From CAVRCA01 sp965218045 (GTDB lineage Bacteria; Pseudomonadota; Alphaproteobacteria; Acetobacterales; Acetobacteraceae): 64,000 nt of DNA. A model generated the notes under the pieces. That model saw only the letters and a list, made by a program, of their open reading frames with translations, ran no database searches and was not told the origin of the DNA. Position numbers and translations under genes: made by a program. The stretch's first letter is position 1. Each line of letters begins with the position of its first letter. This document shows positions 1 through 8,476 of the stretch, in pieces. Location of the stretch: positions 124,001 through 188,000 of the forward strand of contig CBDCJX010000017.1 of assembly GCA_965218045.1 (NCBI GenBank). Direction: 5' to 3'.

Positions 1-995
1 CGCAGGCGCGCGTCGGGATTGCGCCGCCACGTGCCGATCCCGGTGCAGGGCGCGTCCACCAGCACGCGATCGAACGTGCCGGCCCGGCGTTTGACCCACT
101 TGTCGCCGGGCTGTGCCAGGTGCCGCTCGACGTTGAACACGCCCGCCCGACGCAGCCGACGTAGCGCACCCTCGAGCCGAGCGGCGGAGACGTCGCAGGC
201 GGCGATGTGGCCGCGATTGCCCATCGTCATCGCCAGCGCCAAGGTCTTGCCGCCGGCACCGGCGCACCAGTCGGCAATGCGCATGCCCGGCTCCGCGCCC
301 ACCATGGCCGCGACCAGCTGGCTGCCCTCGTCCTGGATCTCGACCAGGCCGGTCTGGAACGCCGCGCCGCTGGTCACCGGCCGCCGCCCAGGCAGGCGCA
401 GTCCCCAGGGCGAGAGCGGTGTCGGCGCGGCGTCCAGCGCCTCGGCACGCAACGCCGCGTTTGCCGCTTCGCGCGTCGTCTTCAGCAGGTTGACGCGCAG
501 ATCGAGCGGCGCCGGGGCGGACAGCGCCTGCATCTCCGCCGCAAGGGCATCGCCGAAGCGCGCGCGCAGTTTTGGCGCCACCCAGTCGGGCAGCTCGAGC
601 CGCACCGCCTCGTCCATCTGCGGATGCTCGAGCGTGGCTCCCACCAGCGCCCGCAGGCAAGCGAGATGCGCGGCCGTGAGCGGCGCCGCGGCGAACCGCC
701 CGCCCGAGAAAGCCTGCTCGACGCCGGCGATCGACCAGCCCTCGATCAGCAGCGACGCCGCGACGAGCAGCCGTGCATCCGGCTCGAGACCGACGCGCTC
801 CAGCCACCACCGCAGCCGACGATGCGCCCGCAACACCGACCACGCGCGCTCCGACACCGCGCGACGATCACCGGAGCCGATGAAGCGACGGTTGCGAAAG
901 AAATCATTGGCGATCGCATCGGCCGGGCGACGCGGCGCAGTGCCGATCGCCGCCAGCAGCTCGATCGCGGCCGCGATCCGGGCCGCTGGGGTCAT
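1..995 (-). CDS. RsmB/NOP-family rRNA (cytosine-C5) methyltransferase, C-terminus cut by window edge
   Basis: The reading frame is open from ATG at 995 to the window edge, about 331 residues, so the C-terminal part is missing. Family role: S-adenosylmethionine-dependent m5C methylation of 16S rRNA. The N-terminal ~140 residues are the helical NusB/RsmB-like RNA-binding part. The Rossmann methyltransferase part follows, with motif I AGAGGKTLALA and motif IV DAPCTGIGTWRRNP, whose Cys is one of the two family cysteines. The second (nucleophilic) Cys should lie beyond the edge. The start lies 12 nt after the guaB stop, so it is probably the last visible gene of the ppx-rlmE-guaB operon. Which rRNA position is modified cannot be read from this fragment. 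Confidence 0.9.
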   Translation of the reverse strand, partial: MTPAARIAAAIELLAAIGTAPRRPADAIANDFFRNRRFIGSGDRRAVSERAWSVLRAHRRLRWWLERVGLEPDARLLVAASLLIEGWSIAGVEQAFSGGRFAAAPLTAAHLACLRALVGATLEHPQMDEAVRLELPDWVAPKLRARFGDALAAEMQALSAPAPLDLRVNLLKTTREAANAALRAEALDAAPTPLSPWGLRLPGRRPVTSGAAFQTGLVEIQDEGSQLVAAMVGAEPGMRIADWCAGAGGKTLALAMTMGNRGHIAACDVSAARLEGALRRLRRAGVFNVERHLAQPGDKWVKRRAGTFDRVLVDAPCTGIGTWRRNPDARL

Positions 996-1007
996 CGGCC
1001 GGGTGGC

Positions 1008-2534
1008 TCAATCCTGCCGGTAGTTCGGTGCCTCGCGGGTGACCGCGACGTCGTGCACGTGGCTCTCGCGCAATCCCGCGCCGGTAATGCGCCGGAACCG
1101 GGTGTTGCGCTGCAGCTCGCCCACCGAAGCGCTGCCGGTATAACCCATCCCGGCGCGCAGGCCGCCGATGAGCTGGTGGACGACGGCGCTCACCGGCCCC
1201 TTGTAGCCGACCCGACCCTCGACCCCTTCGGGCACCAGCTTGAGCTGATCGGCGATATCCTGCTGGAAGTAGCGATCGGCCGAGCCGCGCGCCATGGCGC
1301 CCAGGCTGCCCATGCCGCGATACGATTTGTAGGAGCGGCCCTGGTAGAGAAAAACCTCACCCGGCGCCTCGTCGGTGCCGCCGAGCAGGCTGCCGATCAT
1401 CACGCAATCCGCACCCGCGGCGATCGCCTTGACGATGTCGCCGCTGGTGCGCACGCCGCCATCCGCGATGGCGGGAACGCCCTGCTCGTGGCAGGCCGCG
1501 GCGGTCTCCAGAACGGCGGAGAATTGCGGCACGCCGACACCGGCCACCACGCGCGTCGTGCAGATGCTGCCGGGACCGATGCCGATCTTCACCGCGTCGG
1601 CGCCGGCCTCGATCAGCGCGCGCGCGCCCTCGGGTGTGGCGACATTGCCGGCGATCACCTGCACCGCGTTGGACAGCTTCTTGATGCGATCGACCGCCCC
1701 GAGCACGCCGGCCGAATGACCGTGCGCGGTATCGAGCACGATGATGTCCACCTCGGCCGCGACCAGCGCCTCGGCCCGCGCCAAGCCGTCCGCGCCGGTG
1801 CCGGTCGCGGCCGCGACGCGCAGCCGCCCGAGCTCGTCCTTGTTGGCGAGCGGATGCGCCTGCGCCTTGTCCATGTCTTTCACGGTGACCAGCCCGATGC
1901 AGCGATAGGCGTCATCGACCACCAGCAGCTTCTCGATCCGGTGCCGATGCAACAAGCGTCGCGCCTCGTCGGCACCGACGCCCGAGGTCACCGTCACCAG
2001 GTTCTCCCGCGTCATCAGCTCGTAGACACGCAAGCTCGGATCGGTGGCGAAGCGGACGTCGCGGTAGGTCAGAATCCCGACCAGCCGGCCGGAGCCGGGC
2101 TCGACCACGGGAATGCCGCTGATCCGGTGCGCGTTCATCAGCTCGCGCGCCTCGGCCAGGGTCTGGTCGGGATGGATGGTGACGGGATTGACCACCATCC
2201 CGGACTCGAATTTCTTCACGCGGCGCACCTGGGCCGCCTGCTCTTCGATGGCGAGATTCTTGTGGATCACGCCCATCCCGCCGGCCTGCGCCATCGCGAT
2301 CGCCATCGCGCTTTCGGTGACCGTATCCATCGCCGCCGAGATCAGCGGGATGTTGAGGTCGATCGCGCGGGTGAGCCGGGTGCGCGTGTCGGCGGCGGCG
2401 GGCAGCACCTCCGAGTAGCCGGGGACCACCAGCACGTCGTCGAAGGTCAAAGCTTCGGAGATGCGAGATATGCCGGGGCGACCGCCCCCGCTGGCCGAAT
2501 CGGAGGTGGCTTCCGGGTGGATGTCAGGGGCCAT
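1008..2534 (-). CDS. guaB: Inosine-5'-monophosphate dehydrogenase
   Basis: Catalyses NAD-dependent oxidation of IMP to XMP, the committed step of GMP synthesis, in the cytosol. The protein is 508 aa, slightly longer than the usual ~490 because of a low-complexity N-terminal stretch of about 25 residues before EALTFDDVLVVPGYSE. A CBS-domain pair interrupts the TIM barrel at roughly residues 110-240 (MNAHRISGIPVV; TRENLVTVTSGVGADEA). The catalytic loop GPGSICTTR places the nucleophilic Cys at about residue 325, followed by the IMP-binding DGGVRTSGD and YRGMGSLGAM segments. The frame is open 22 codons further upstream, but ATG 2534 is preceded by a good GGAAGG ribosome-binding site and is preferred. 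It lies 128 bp after rlmE on the same strand. Confidence 0.97.
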   Translation of the reverse strand: MAPDIHPEATSDSASGGGRPGISRISEALTFDDVLVVPGYSEVLPAAADTRTRLTRAIDLNIPLISAAMDTVTESAMAIAMAQAGGMGVIHKNLAIEEQAAQVRRVKKFESGMVVNPVTIHPDQTLAEARELMNAHRISGIPVVEPGSGRLVGILTYRDVRFATDPSLRVYELMTRENLVTVTSGVGADEARRLLHRHRIEKLLVVDDAYRCIGLVTVKDMDKAQAHPLANKDELGRLRVAAATGTGADGLARAEALVAAEVDIIVLDTAHGHSAGVLGAVDRIKKLSNAVQVIAGNVATPEGARALIEAGADAVKIGIGPGSICTTRVVAGVGVPQFSAVLETAAACHEQGVPAIADGGVRTSGDIVKAIAAGADCVMIGSLLGGTDEAPGEVFLYQGRSYKSYRGMGSLGAMARGSADRYFQQDIADQLKLVPEGVEGRVGYKGPVSAVVHQLIGGLRAGMGYTGSASVGELQRNTRFRRITGAGLRESHVHDVAVTREAPNYRQD

Positions 2535-2662
2535 GGGTGGACCTTCCGTGCGCGGCGGGACCCGCCTGCGCCACGGGACCCCGGACCTTGACGCCTCCAA
2601 ATAGGCGCCGCCGCCGAGCCGCGCAAGCAGCGCCTGGTGACGCGACGATGTCAGGCGACGCG

Positions 2663-3340
2663 TCAGGGAGCGGGACGAAAGCCGCTCGCGACCACGTAGA
2701 GCTCGCTCGACTCCTTGCGGCTCGCCGGCGGCTTGGCGTGTCGCACACTGGCGAAATGACGTTTCATCGCGGTCAGCATCTGGCGTTCCGAGCCACCTTG
2801 AAAGACCTTCGCAACGAAACTGCCGCCGGGAGCGAGCACCTGTAGCGCGAGGTCGAGTGCCAGCTCGGCCAGCGCCATGATACGGGTATGGTCGGTCGCC
2901 GCATGGCCGGTCGTGTTGGGCGCCATGTCGGACAGCACCAGGTCGGCCGCGCCCCCGAGCAGGGCGACGAGGCGCTCGGGCATCGCCGGTTCGGTGAAGT
3001 CGCCTTGCAGGAAGCTGGCGCCGGAAACCGGGTGGATCGGCAGCAAATCGAGGCCGACCACGCGCGCGGCACCACGACGCAGCGCCACCTGGCTCCAGCC
3101 ACCCGGGGCGGCGCCGAGATCGAGCACCCGGGCGCCGCGCCGGATCAGCTTGAAGCGGTCGTCGAGCTCGGCGAGCTTGAACGCAGCGCGTGATCGCCAG
3201 CCCTGCTGCTTCGCAGCGCGCACGTAAGGGTCGTTGAGCTGCCGCGCCAGCCAGCGCTGCGAGGCCGTGCTGCGCCCGCGCCGGCTGCGTAGCGTCACAG
3301 CCTCGCTGCGTGGCGGGGCGGCCTTTCCCGACCCGCTCAT
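2663..3340 (-). CDS. rlmE: 23S rRNA (uridine-2'-O-)-methyltransferase RlmE (FtsJ/RrmJ)
   Basis: Methylates the 2'-O of U2552 in the A-loop of 23S rRNA in Escherichia coli; the same role is inferred here. The protein is 225 aa. It has the family N-terminus SRRGRSTASQRWLARQLNDPYV, shown here only as far as needed: SQRWLARQLNDPYV. SAM motif I is LDLGAAPGGWSQVA. The catalytic Lys-Asp-Lys-Glu set falls in RSRAAFKLAELD, SDMAPNTTGH, FVAKVFQGG and RKESSELYVV. The chosen ATG at 3340 overlaps the upstream phosphatase stop (ATGA), suggesting translational coupling. A longer frame upstream lies inside the phosphatase gene and was rejected. Confidence 0.95.
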   Translation of the reverse strand: MSGSGKAAPPRSEAVTLRSRRGRSTASQRWLARQLNDPYVRAAKQQGWRSRAAFKLAELDDRFKLIRRGARVLDLGAAPGGWSQVALRRGAARVVGLDLLPIHPVSGASFLQGDFTEPAMPERLVALLGGAADLVLSDMAPNTTGHAATDHTRIMALAELALDLALQVLAPGGSFVAKVFQGGSERQMLTAMKRHFASVRHAKPPASRKESSELYVVASGFRPAP

Positions 3341-4395
3341 GCCGGCGCGGCGGCGTCCGGCTGGCGCGGGTACGACTTCGCAGGTCGGTGCCGTCGCGCC
3401 CGATCGGCGCGCATCATGCGCAGCAGCATGCCCTCGCGCAGCCCGCGATCGGCCACCACGACGCGCGGCGCCGGCCACAGCCGGGCGATGGCGGCGTAGA
3501 CCGCGCAACCGGGCAGCACGAAGTCGGCCCGCTCCGCACCGACGCAAGGATGCCGCGCCAGACCCTCGCGGCCAAGCTCGCGCAACGTGGCCAACGCGTC
3601 GGCGGCGACCTCGCTCGTCAACACGGCCCCATCCACCAGCGGCCGATGGTAGCGCTCCAGCCGCAGCGCCATCCCGGCGAGGGTGGTCACCGTGCCGCTG
3701 GTGCCGAGCAGTTGCACCTCGCCAGCGCGTATCTCATGGGCGATGCAATGGACCGCCTCGAACGGGGCGAGACGCTGGGCCACGTCGTCGACCATGGCGT
3801 TGAAGCCGGTTTCGGTGAAGCCGGCGCCGCCAAACCGGTCGGCCAGCGTCAGTACCCCCACCGGGATGGAGGCGTAGCCGACCAGCTCGGGCCGGCCGGA
3901 GCCTACCAGACGCACCCAGGCGAGCTCGGTCGAGCCGCCGCCGATATCGAACAACAGCGCCCGCCTGCCGCCAGTGAGCAGCGGGGCGCAGCTTTCGAGC
4001 GCCAGCTCCGCTTCCTCGCGGGTAGAGATGACGTTGATCGCCAGCCCGGTCTCGGCTCGCACCCGGGCGAGGAACTCGGCGCCGTTCGCCGCCCGTCGGC
4101 ACGCCTCGGTGGCGATCGCCCGCAGCGAGCGCGGCCGCCGGCGCGCCAGGCGAGCGGCGCAGGCGTGCAGCGCGGTCAGCGCCCGATCCATCCCCGACTG
4201 GCTCAGCCGCCCAGTCTGGTGCAGCCCCTCGCCGAGCCGGACGATGCGGCTGAAACTGTCGAGCACGCGGAAACCGTCCGGCGCCGGAGCCGCGACCATC
4301 AGGCGGCAGTTGTTGGTCCCGAGATCGAGCGCCGCGAAGGCGGGCCCGACGGGGCGCCTCGGAACGATCGGGGGAAACGCCGCATGCTCCGGCAT
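3337..4395 (-). CDS. Ppx/GppA-family phosphatase
   Basis: ASKHA-fold phosphatase of the exopolyphosphatase / guanosine pentaphosphatase family. The 352-aa protein has the phosphate-1 motif AALDLGTNNCRLMV, a central STREEAELALE segment with the conserved acidic residue, the phosphate-2 motif LLFDIGGGSTELAWV, and a C-terminal VADRGLREGMLLRMM motif. At about 350 aa it is a short form limited to the ASKHA core, without the C-terminal HD region of long Ppx/GppA proteins. It is translationally coupled to rlmE. Whether it prefers polyphosphate or pppGpp cannot be told from sequence. Confidence 0.92.
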   Translation of the reverse strand: MPEHAAFPPIVPRRPVGPAFAALDLGTNNCRLMVAAPAPDGFRVLDSFSRIVRLGEGLHQTGRLSQSGMDRALTALHACAARLARRRPRSLRAIATEACRRAANGAEFLARVRAETGLAINVISTREEAELALESCAPLLTGGRRALLFDIGGGSTELAWVRLVGSGRPELVGYASIPVGVLTLADRFGGAGFTETGFNAMVDDVAQRLAPFEAVHCIAHEIRAGEVQLLGTSGTVTTLAGMALRLERYHRPLVDGAVLTSEVAADALATLRELGREGLARHPCVGAERADFVLPGCAVYAAIARLWPAPRVVVADRGLREGMLLRMMRADRARRHRPAKSYPRQPDAAAPA

Positions 4396-4527
4396 GACGC
4401 GGGGGGTTCCATTGCTAGGGAGGCATTCTCGTCACGCGACTCCCAAGCAGTATGCATCATTTCCCCGTGTGTTGCCCCTTGCCGGCGTAAGTGGTAATCG
4501 GCCCGCCGAGCGCGAGCGACCGGCGCG

Positions 4528-4601
4528 TGGGGGATAGTTTAGCGGTAGAACTCCCGGCTCTGACCCGGGCAGCCTTGGTTCGAATCCAGGTCCCCCAGCC
4601 A
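4528..4601 (+). tRNA. tRNA-Gln (anticodon CTG)
   Basis: A full cloverleaf can be drawn. The acceptor stem TGGGGGA pairs with TCCCCCA. The D-arm contains AGCGGTAG. The anticodon stem CCCGG/CCGGG carries the loop CTCTGAC, giving anticodon CTG. The T-arm contains TTCGAAT. Discriminator G is followed by an encoded CCA. It reads CAG codons. Confidence 0.95.
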
Positions 4602-4676
4602 GCCGCGCTGAAAGTGAGACGAGCGCCCGGCCAAGCGATCGAACCGCTCGGCCCATAGTTGTTGCAACTCCTCGCG

Positions 4677-4982
4677 TCACAGAGCTTTGCGCCGCCACCG
4701 TAGCACGGCCGAAGCAACCGCGAGAGATGCCGATACGGCTGCCGCTAGCGCCGCATTTCCGCTCAGCACGGCCGACCTTCGCAGCGCCATAAAGAACGGG
4801 TCGTCCGACGGTACACCGCCGACATACGTGTGCATCTGCGGAAGGTCGACAGCGGCCGACCAATACCAAAGAAGCGCAGCCGTCAATGCAGAAACGGCGC
4901 TAACACCGTCGATCCAGGGCAGCCAATGCACCCGCCTCCCCAGCTTGTGCATCAGGTTACGTAGCCCGTGCAAATGAGACAT
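4677..4982 (-). CDS. Small two-helix membrane protein, unknown function
   Basis: A 101-aa frame starting at ATG 4982; an upstream in-frame TTG at 4988 is possible. The N-terminus is short and basic. Two hydrophobic helices follow, around residues 27-47 (VSAVSALTAALLWYWSAAV) and 76-95 (AALAAAVSASLAVASAVL), separated by a polar loop, and the C-terminus is arginine-rich. This pattern suggests an inner-membrane protein with both ends in the cytoplasm. I recognise no family, and the ribosome-binding site is weak. It sits between tRNA-Gln and a toxin-antitoxin pair. Confidence 0.5.
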   Translation of the reverse strand: MSHLHGLRNLMHKLGRRVHWLPWIDGVSAVSALTAALLWYWSAAVDLPQMHTYVGGVPSDDPFFMALRRSAVLSGNAALAAAVSASLAVASAVLRWRRKAL

Positions 4983-5009
4983 GGCCAATGGAAATGTTGC
5001 CGGCGGCGC

Positions 5010-5396
5010 CTAGACCGAGCAAGTGATAGCCTCGGCCGGGTATTTGGCGGTGTTACGGTCTGCCGAAACGAAAGCGGCGCCTTCGGTGATCGCCTGGGCG
5101 ATCAGCAAATGGTCGAATGGATCGCGGTGATGCATCGGCAGGTCCGCGAGCGCCAAGAGATGTCCGGGGGCGATGTCGAGGATGGTGAATACCTCGCGCT
5201 GGACCGCACCAACGATCTCCATGATGTCGGCCTCCAGTTTCCCCACACGTATTTTCACGACGATCTCCCAGAGCGACGCCACGCTAATGAGGATGTCGTT
5301 GCCGGGATCGCCGATTAGGTCCCGCGCTCGCGGTCCAAGCTGCTCATCGTCCGCCAGCCACCAAAGCAGAGCGTGGGTGTCGAGCAGGAGCTTCAA
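5010..5396 (-). CDS. PIN-domain toxin (VapC-like)
   Basis: A 128-aa PIN domain, the fold of VapC ribonucleases that cleave RNA with Mg2+. Acidic metal ligands fit LLLDTHALLWW (Asp near residue 6), SLWEIVVK (Glu), RDPFDHLLIAQA (Asp) and FVSADRNTAKYP (Asp). Translation probably starts at TTG 5396, which overlaps the antitoxin stop (TTGA) and has GGCGAGG just upstream, inside the antitoxin gene. This arrangement makes toxin translation depend on antitoxin translation. It is a typical chromosomal type II module; activity is inferred. Confidence 0.85.
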   Translation of the reverse strand: MKLLLDTHALLWWLADDEQLGPRARDLIGDPGNDILISVASLWEIVVKIRVGKLEADIMEIVGAVQREVFTILDIAPGHLLALADLPMHHRDPFDHLLIAQAITEGAAFVSADRNTAKYPAEAITCSV

Positions 5397-5656
5397 TCCA
5401 CCTCGCCTTCCATCGCTGCCAGCATATCCGGCGAGAGCGTGTCGAAATCGGGCGCCATTCGGATTCGGCCGCGCAGCGCACCAGCCCGACGCGGCACGCG
5501 CGCCAAGCCCGACGGCGGCCGGATCTCGGCCAATACGCGGTCGTGCGACGTGACCAGGAACGACTGGCCGAGCCGGGCCTGACGCAGAAAGCTGGTCAAG
5601 TTCCCGCGCAACTCACGCACCCCCACGCGTTGCGGTGCCTTTTCCGGTTCAGCCAC
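5393..5656 (-). CDS. Phd/YefM-type antitoxin
   Basis: An 87-aa protein starting at GTG 5656 behind a GGAGG ribosome-binding site. The N-terminal half VGVRELRGNLTSFLRQA and FLVTSHDRVLAEI matches the Phd/YefM DNA-binding fold. The acidic C-terminal tail (MAPDFDTLSPDMLAAMEG) is the likely toxin-binding segment. It is co-transcribed with, and overlaps, the PIN toxin. Antitoxins of this family normally repress their own promoter; I could not identify a convincing operator in the short leader. Confidence 0.8.
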   Translation of the reverse strand: MAEPEKAPQRVGVRELRGNLTSFLRQARLGQSFLVTSHDRVLAEIRPPSGLARVPRRAGALRGRIRMAPDFDTLSPDMLAAMEGEVD

Positions 5657-5840
5657 GTCGCGCCTCCGTGTGGACGCAACTCGTGTACTCAGGGCCTAGC
5701 TGCGATGTCAAATGGGATGCGGTACGGCTCGGCACCGGCTCGCCGGCATCACCACCAGCGCTGCGGCTCAACAATGCGTGACCTTTGCTGCTGGATGCGG
5801 CAGATTGCGACCCAACCATACAGGGGAGGAACGCGGGACG

Positions 5841-7433
5841 ATGCGCGGTCGGTTACTTGCTCTCATTCTGGCGGCGCTGGTCACAGCCTCGCCGGCCTTC
5901 GCCGCCGACACGCCGAAGCACGGCGGCACCCTGCGCATCTATCATCGCGACAGCCCGGCGAGCGCGTCGATCCTCGAGGAAGCGACGATCACCACCAACG
6001 TACCGTTTATGGGGGTGTTCAACAACCTCGTGCTGTTCAAGCAGGACGTGAAGCAGAACAGCTTCGAGAGCATCGCCCCCGAGCTCGCCGATAGCTGGAC
6101 CTGGAACGACGACAAGACGCGGCTGACCTTCAAGCTGCACCCGGGCGTCACCTGGCACGACGGCAGGAAATTCAGCGCCGCCGACGTGAAGTGCACCTTC
6201 GACATGCTGATGGACCGCTCGGACGCCAAGCTGCGCAAGAACCCGCGGCGATCCTGGTACGCCAACGTCAAGGAGGTGACGACGAACGGCGATGACGAGG
6301 TCAGCTTCCAGCTCGGTCGGCCGCAACCCTCGCTGATCATGCTGCTCGCCTCCGGCTATGCGCCGATCTATCCGTGCCATGTCTCGCCGCGCGACATGCG
6401 CGTCCATCCGATCGGCACCGGACCGTTCAAGTTCGTCGAGTTCAAGCAGAACGAGTCGATCAAGCTGGTGCGCAACGAGAAGTACTGGCGCAAGGACCGC
6501 CCCTATCTCGACGGGATTCAATACACCATCATCCCGAACCGCTCGACCGCGATCCTCGCCTTCATCGCCGGCCGGTTCGACATGACGTTCCCGACCGAGG
6601 TGACGATCCCGCTACTCAAGGACGTGACGAGCCAGGCGCCCAAGGCGGTGTGCGACGTCGAGCCGACCAATGTCAGCACCAACCTCATCGTCAACCGCGA
6701 CGCGCCGCCGTTCAATAACCCCGAGTTGCGCCGCGCCATGGGCCTGGCGATCGATCGCCACGCCTTCATCGACATCCTCGCCGAAGGCAAAGGCGACGAG
6801 GGCGGCGCGATGCTGCCACCGCCCGAGGGCAGTTGGGGCCTGCCGCCCGACATCCTACGAACCATGACCGGCTTCGGACCGGATAAGGAAAAGAACCGCG
6901 ACGAAGCGCGCGCGATCATGACCAAGCTCGGCTACGGGCCGGACAAGCACCTCAACATCAAGGTCTCCACGCGCAATATCGCGGTGTATCGCGATCCTGC
7001 GGTGATCCTGATCGACCAGCTCAAGGCGATCTACATCGACGGCGAGCTGGAGCCGGTGGAGACCAGCAACTGGCAAGCCAAGGTGACGCGCAAGGACTAC
7101 ACGGTGGGGCTGAACCTGACCGGCAACTCGGTCGACGACCCCGATCAGTCGTTCTACGAGAACTATGCCTGCGGTTCCGAACGCAACTATACGGGCTACT
7201 GCAACAAGGAGCTGCAGGTCCTGTTCGACAAGCAATCCGCCGAGCTCGACATCCAGGCCCGCCGCAAGCTGGTCTGGGAGATCCAGCGCCAGCTCGAGGA
7301 GGATGAGGCGCGGCCGATCATCTTCTATCCGCGGCAGGCGACGTGCTGGCAGCCGTCCGTAAAGGGCTTCACCATGATGTCGAACAGCATCTACAACGGT
7401 TATCGCTTCGAGGACGTGTGGCTGGACAAGTGA
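5841..7433 (+). CDS. Peptide/nickel-type ABC transporter substrate-binding protein (family 5)
   Basis: Periplasmic ligand receptor of a Dpp/Opp-type importer, 530 aa. The Sec signal peptide MRGRLLALILAALVTASPAF is cleaved near AFA|ADTPKHGG. Family hallmarks are HGGTLRIYH at the mature N-terminus, LADSWTWNDDKTRLTFKLHP, GVTWHDGRKFSAADV, IGTGPFKFVEFKQNESIKLV and a late EDEARPIIFYPRQ segment. ATG 5841 is preceded by GGGGAGGA; a frame extending upstream lacks sense. It is the first gene of a five-gene operon and is separated from its permease genes by a 95-bp spacer with two hairpins. The ligand could be a dipeptide or another small solute; the sequence does not decide. Confidence 0.93.
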   Translation: MRGRLLALILAALVTASPAFAADTPKHGGTLRIYHRDSPASASILEEATITTNVPFMGVFNNLVLFKQDVKQNSFESIAPELADSWTWNDDKTRLTFKLHPGVTWHDGRKFSAADVKCTFDMLMDRSDAKLRKNPRRSWYANVKEVTTNGDDEVSFQLGRPQPSLIMLLASGYAPIYPCHVSPRDMRVHPIGTGPFKFVEFKQNESIKLVRNEKYWRKDRPYLDGIQYTIIPNRSTAILAFIAGRFDMTFPTEVTIPLLKDVTSQAPKAVCDVEPTNVSTNLIVNRDAPPFNNPELRRAMGLAIDRHAFIDILAEGKGDEGGAMLPPPEGSWGLPPDILRTMTGFGPDKEKNRDEARAIMTKLGYGPDKHLNIKVSTRNIAVYRDPAVILIDQLKAIYIDGELEPVETSNWQAKVTRKDYTVGLNLTGNSVDDPDQSFYENYACGSERNYTGYCNKELQVLFDKQSAELDIQARRKLVWEIQRQLEEDEARPIIFYPRQATCWQPSVKGFTMMSNSIYNGYRFEDVWLDK

Positions 7434-7450
7434 CAGCCCCCTCCTCCCGA

Positions 7451-7506
7451 CCTCCTCCCGCAAGGGGAGGAGGGGCAGAGCCTCCCTTTCCCCTTGTGGG
7501 AGAGGG
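7451..7506. repeat. Two GC-rich palindromic repeats between binding-protein and permease genes
   Basis: Hairpin 1 is CCTCCTCCC (7451-7459) pairing with GGGAGGAGG (7465-7473) around the loop GCAAG. Hairpin 2 is CCCTTTCCC (7484-7492) pairing with GGGAGAGGG (7498-7506) with one T-G pair. No T-run follows, so they are not ordinary intrinsic terminators. They may stabilise the upstream message or partly attenuate the downstream genes. A related palindrome lies inside the coding region at 9381-9399. Confidence 0.8.
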
Positions 7507-7528
7507 CTGGGGTGAGGGGTGAACCGAA

Positions 7529-8476
7529 ATGACCGCCTACCTGATCCGCCGCCTCGGTCTGATGGTGCTGACCCTGTTCGGCATCTCGGTGGTGATCTTC
7601 GTGCTGCTGCGGCTGGTGCCGGGCAATATCGTAGATATCCTGTTCGACAGCGCGGGGATGGTGAACCCGGCGGACAAGGCGCGGATCGAGCATGATCTCG
7701 GCCTCGACCGCTCGCTGCCGGTGCAATACGCCACCTGGATCAACGGGCTCGCGCATGGCGATCTCGGCTACTCCTACGTCTCGGAGAAGCCGGCGCTGAG
7801 CGAGATCCTGCCGCGCATCCCGATCACCGCGAAGCTCGCCGGGCTGGCGTTGCTGTTCTCGGTGGTGATGGGCGTGCCGCTCGGCGTGATCAGCGCGGTG
7901 CGGCAAAACCGGCCGATCGACTATGTGATGCGGCTGATCAGCCTGAGCGGCCTCTCCATGCCGTCCTTCTGGCTCGGGCTGCTGATCCTGATGGCGTTCG
8001 TCTCCTGGACCGGCACCTTGCCGATCTACAGCAGCGCGCCGACCAGCTTCGGGCATTCGCTGCTGCTGTACAGCGTGCCCGCCGCCGCGGTCGGGTTTCG
8101 CAGCTCGGCCCTCATCATGCGCCTCACCCGCTCGTCGATGCTGGAGGTGATGCGGCAGGATTTCGTGCGCACGGCGCGGGCGAAGGGCGCATCGGAGCAA
8201 GCGGTGAACTATCGCCACGCGTTGCACAACGCGATCCTGCCGGTGGTCACCGTGATCGGCATCGAGGCGGCGTTCCTGATTGGCGGGCTGATCGTGACCG
8301 AAACGGTGTTCAACATCCCCGGCGTCGCACGCTTCCTGGTCGAGGCGATCCGCTGGCGCGACTACCCGATCGTGCAGAACCTGGTGATGTTCATCGCCGT
8401 GGTCGTCGTCGTGGTGAACTTCCTGGTCGACCTGCTCTACGCGGCGCTCGACCCGCGCATCCGGCTGTCCGCCTGA
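7529..8476 (+). CDS. ABC transporter permease, DppB/OppB type
   Basis: A 315-aa inner-membrane permease. It starts MTAYLIRRLGLMVLTLFGIS, a typical DppB first helix, and has about six transmembrane segments. The EAA coupling loop is at residues ~216-235 (ARAKGASEQAVNYRHALHNA), followed by LPVVTVIGIEAAFLIGG and the C-terminal LLYAALDPRIRLSA signature. It overlaps the next permease start (TGATG). It pairs with the DppC-type permease to form the channel. Confidence 0.94.
   Translation: MTAYLIRRLGLMVLTLFGISVVIFVLLRLVPGNIVDILFDSAGMVNPADKARIEHDLGLDRSLPVQYATWINGLAHGDLGYSYVSEKPALSEILPRIPITAKLAGLALLFSVVMGVPLGVISAVRQNRPIDYVMRLISLSGLSMPSFWLGLLILMAFVSWTGTLPIYSSAPTSFGHSLLLYSVPAAAVGFRSSALIMRLTRSSMLEVMRQDFVRTARAKGASEQAVNYRHALHNAILPVVTVIGIEAAFLIGGLIVTETVFNIPGVARFLVEAIRWRDYPIVQNLVMFIAVVVVVVNFLVDLLYAALDPRIRLSA

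Noticed and set aside
207..2591. A 794-residue open frame on the plus strand across rsmB and guaB
   Set aside because: It is antisense to two clear genes, has an Arg/His/Gly-rich composition typical of GC-rich shadow frames and matches no family.
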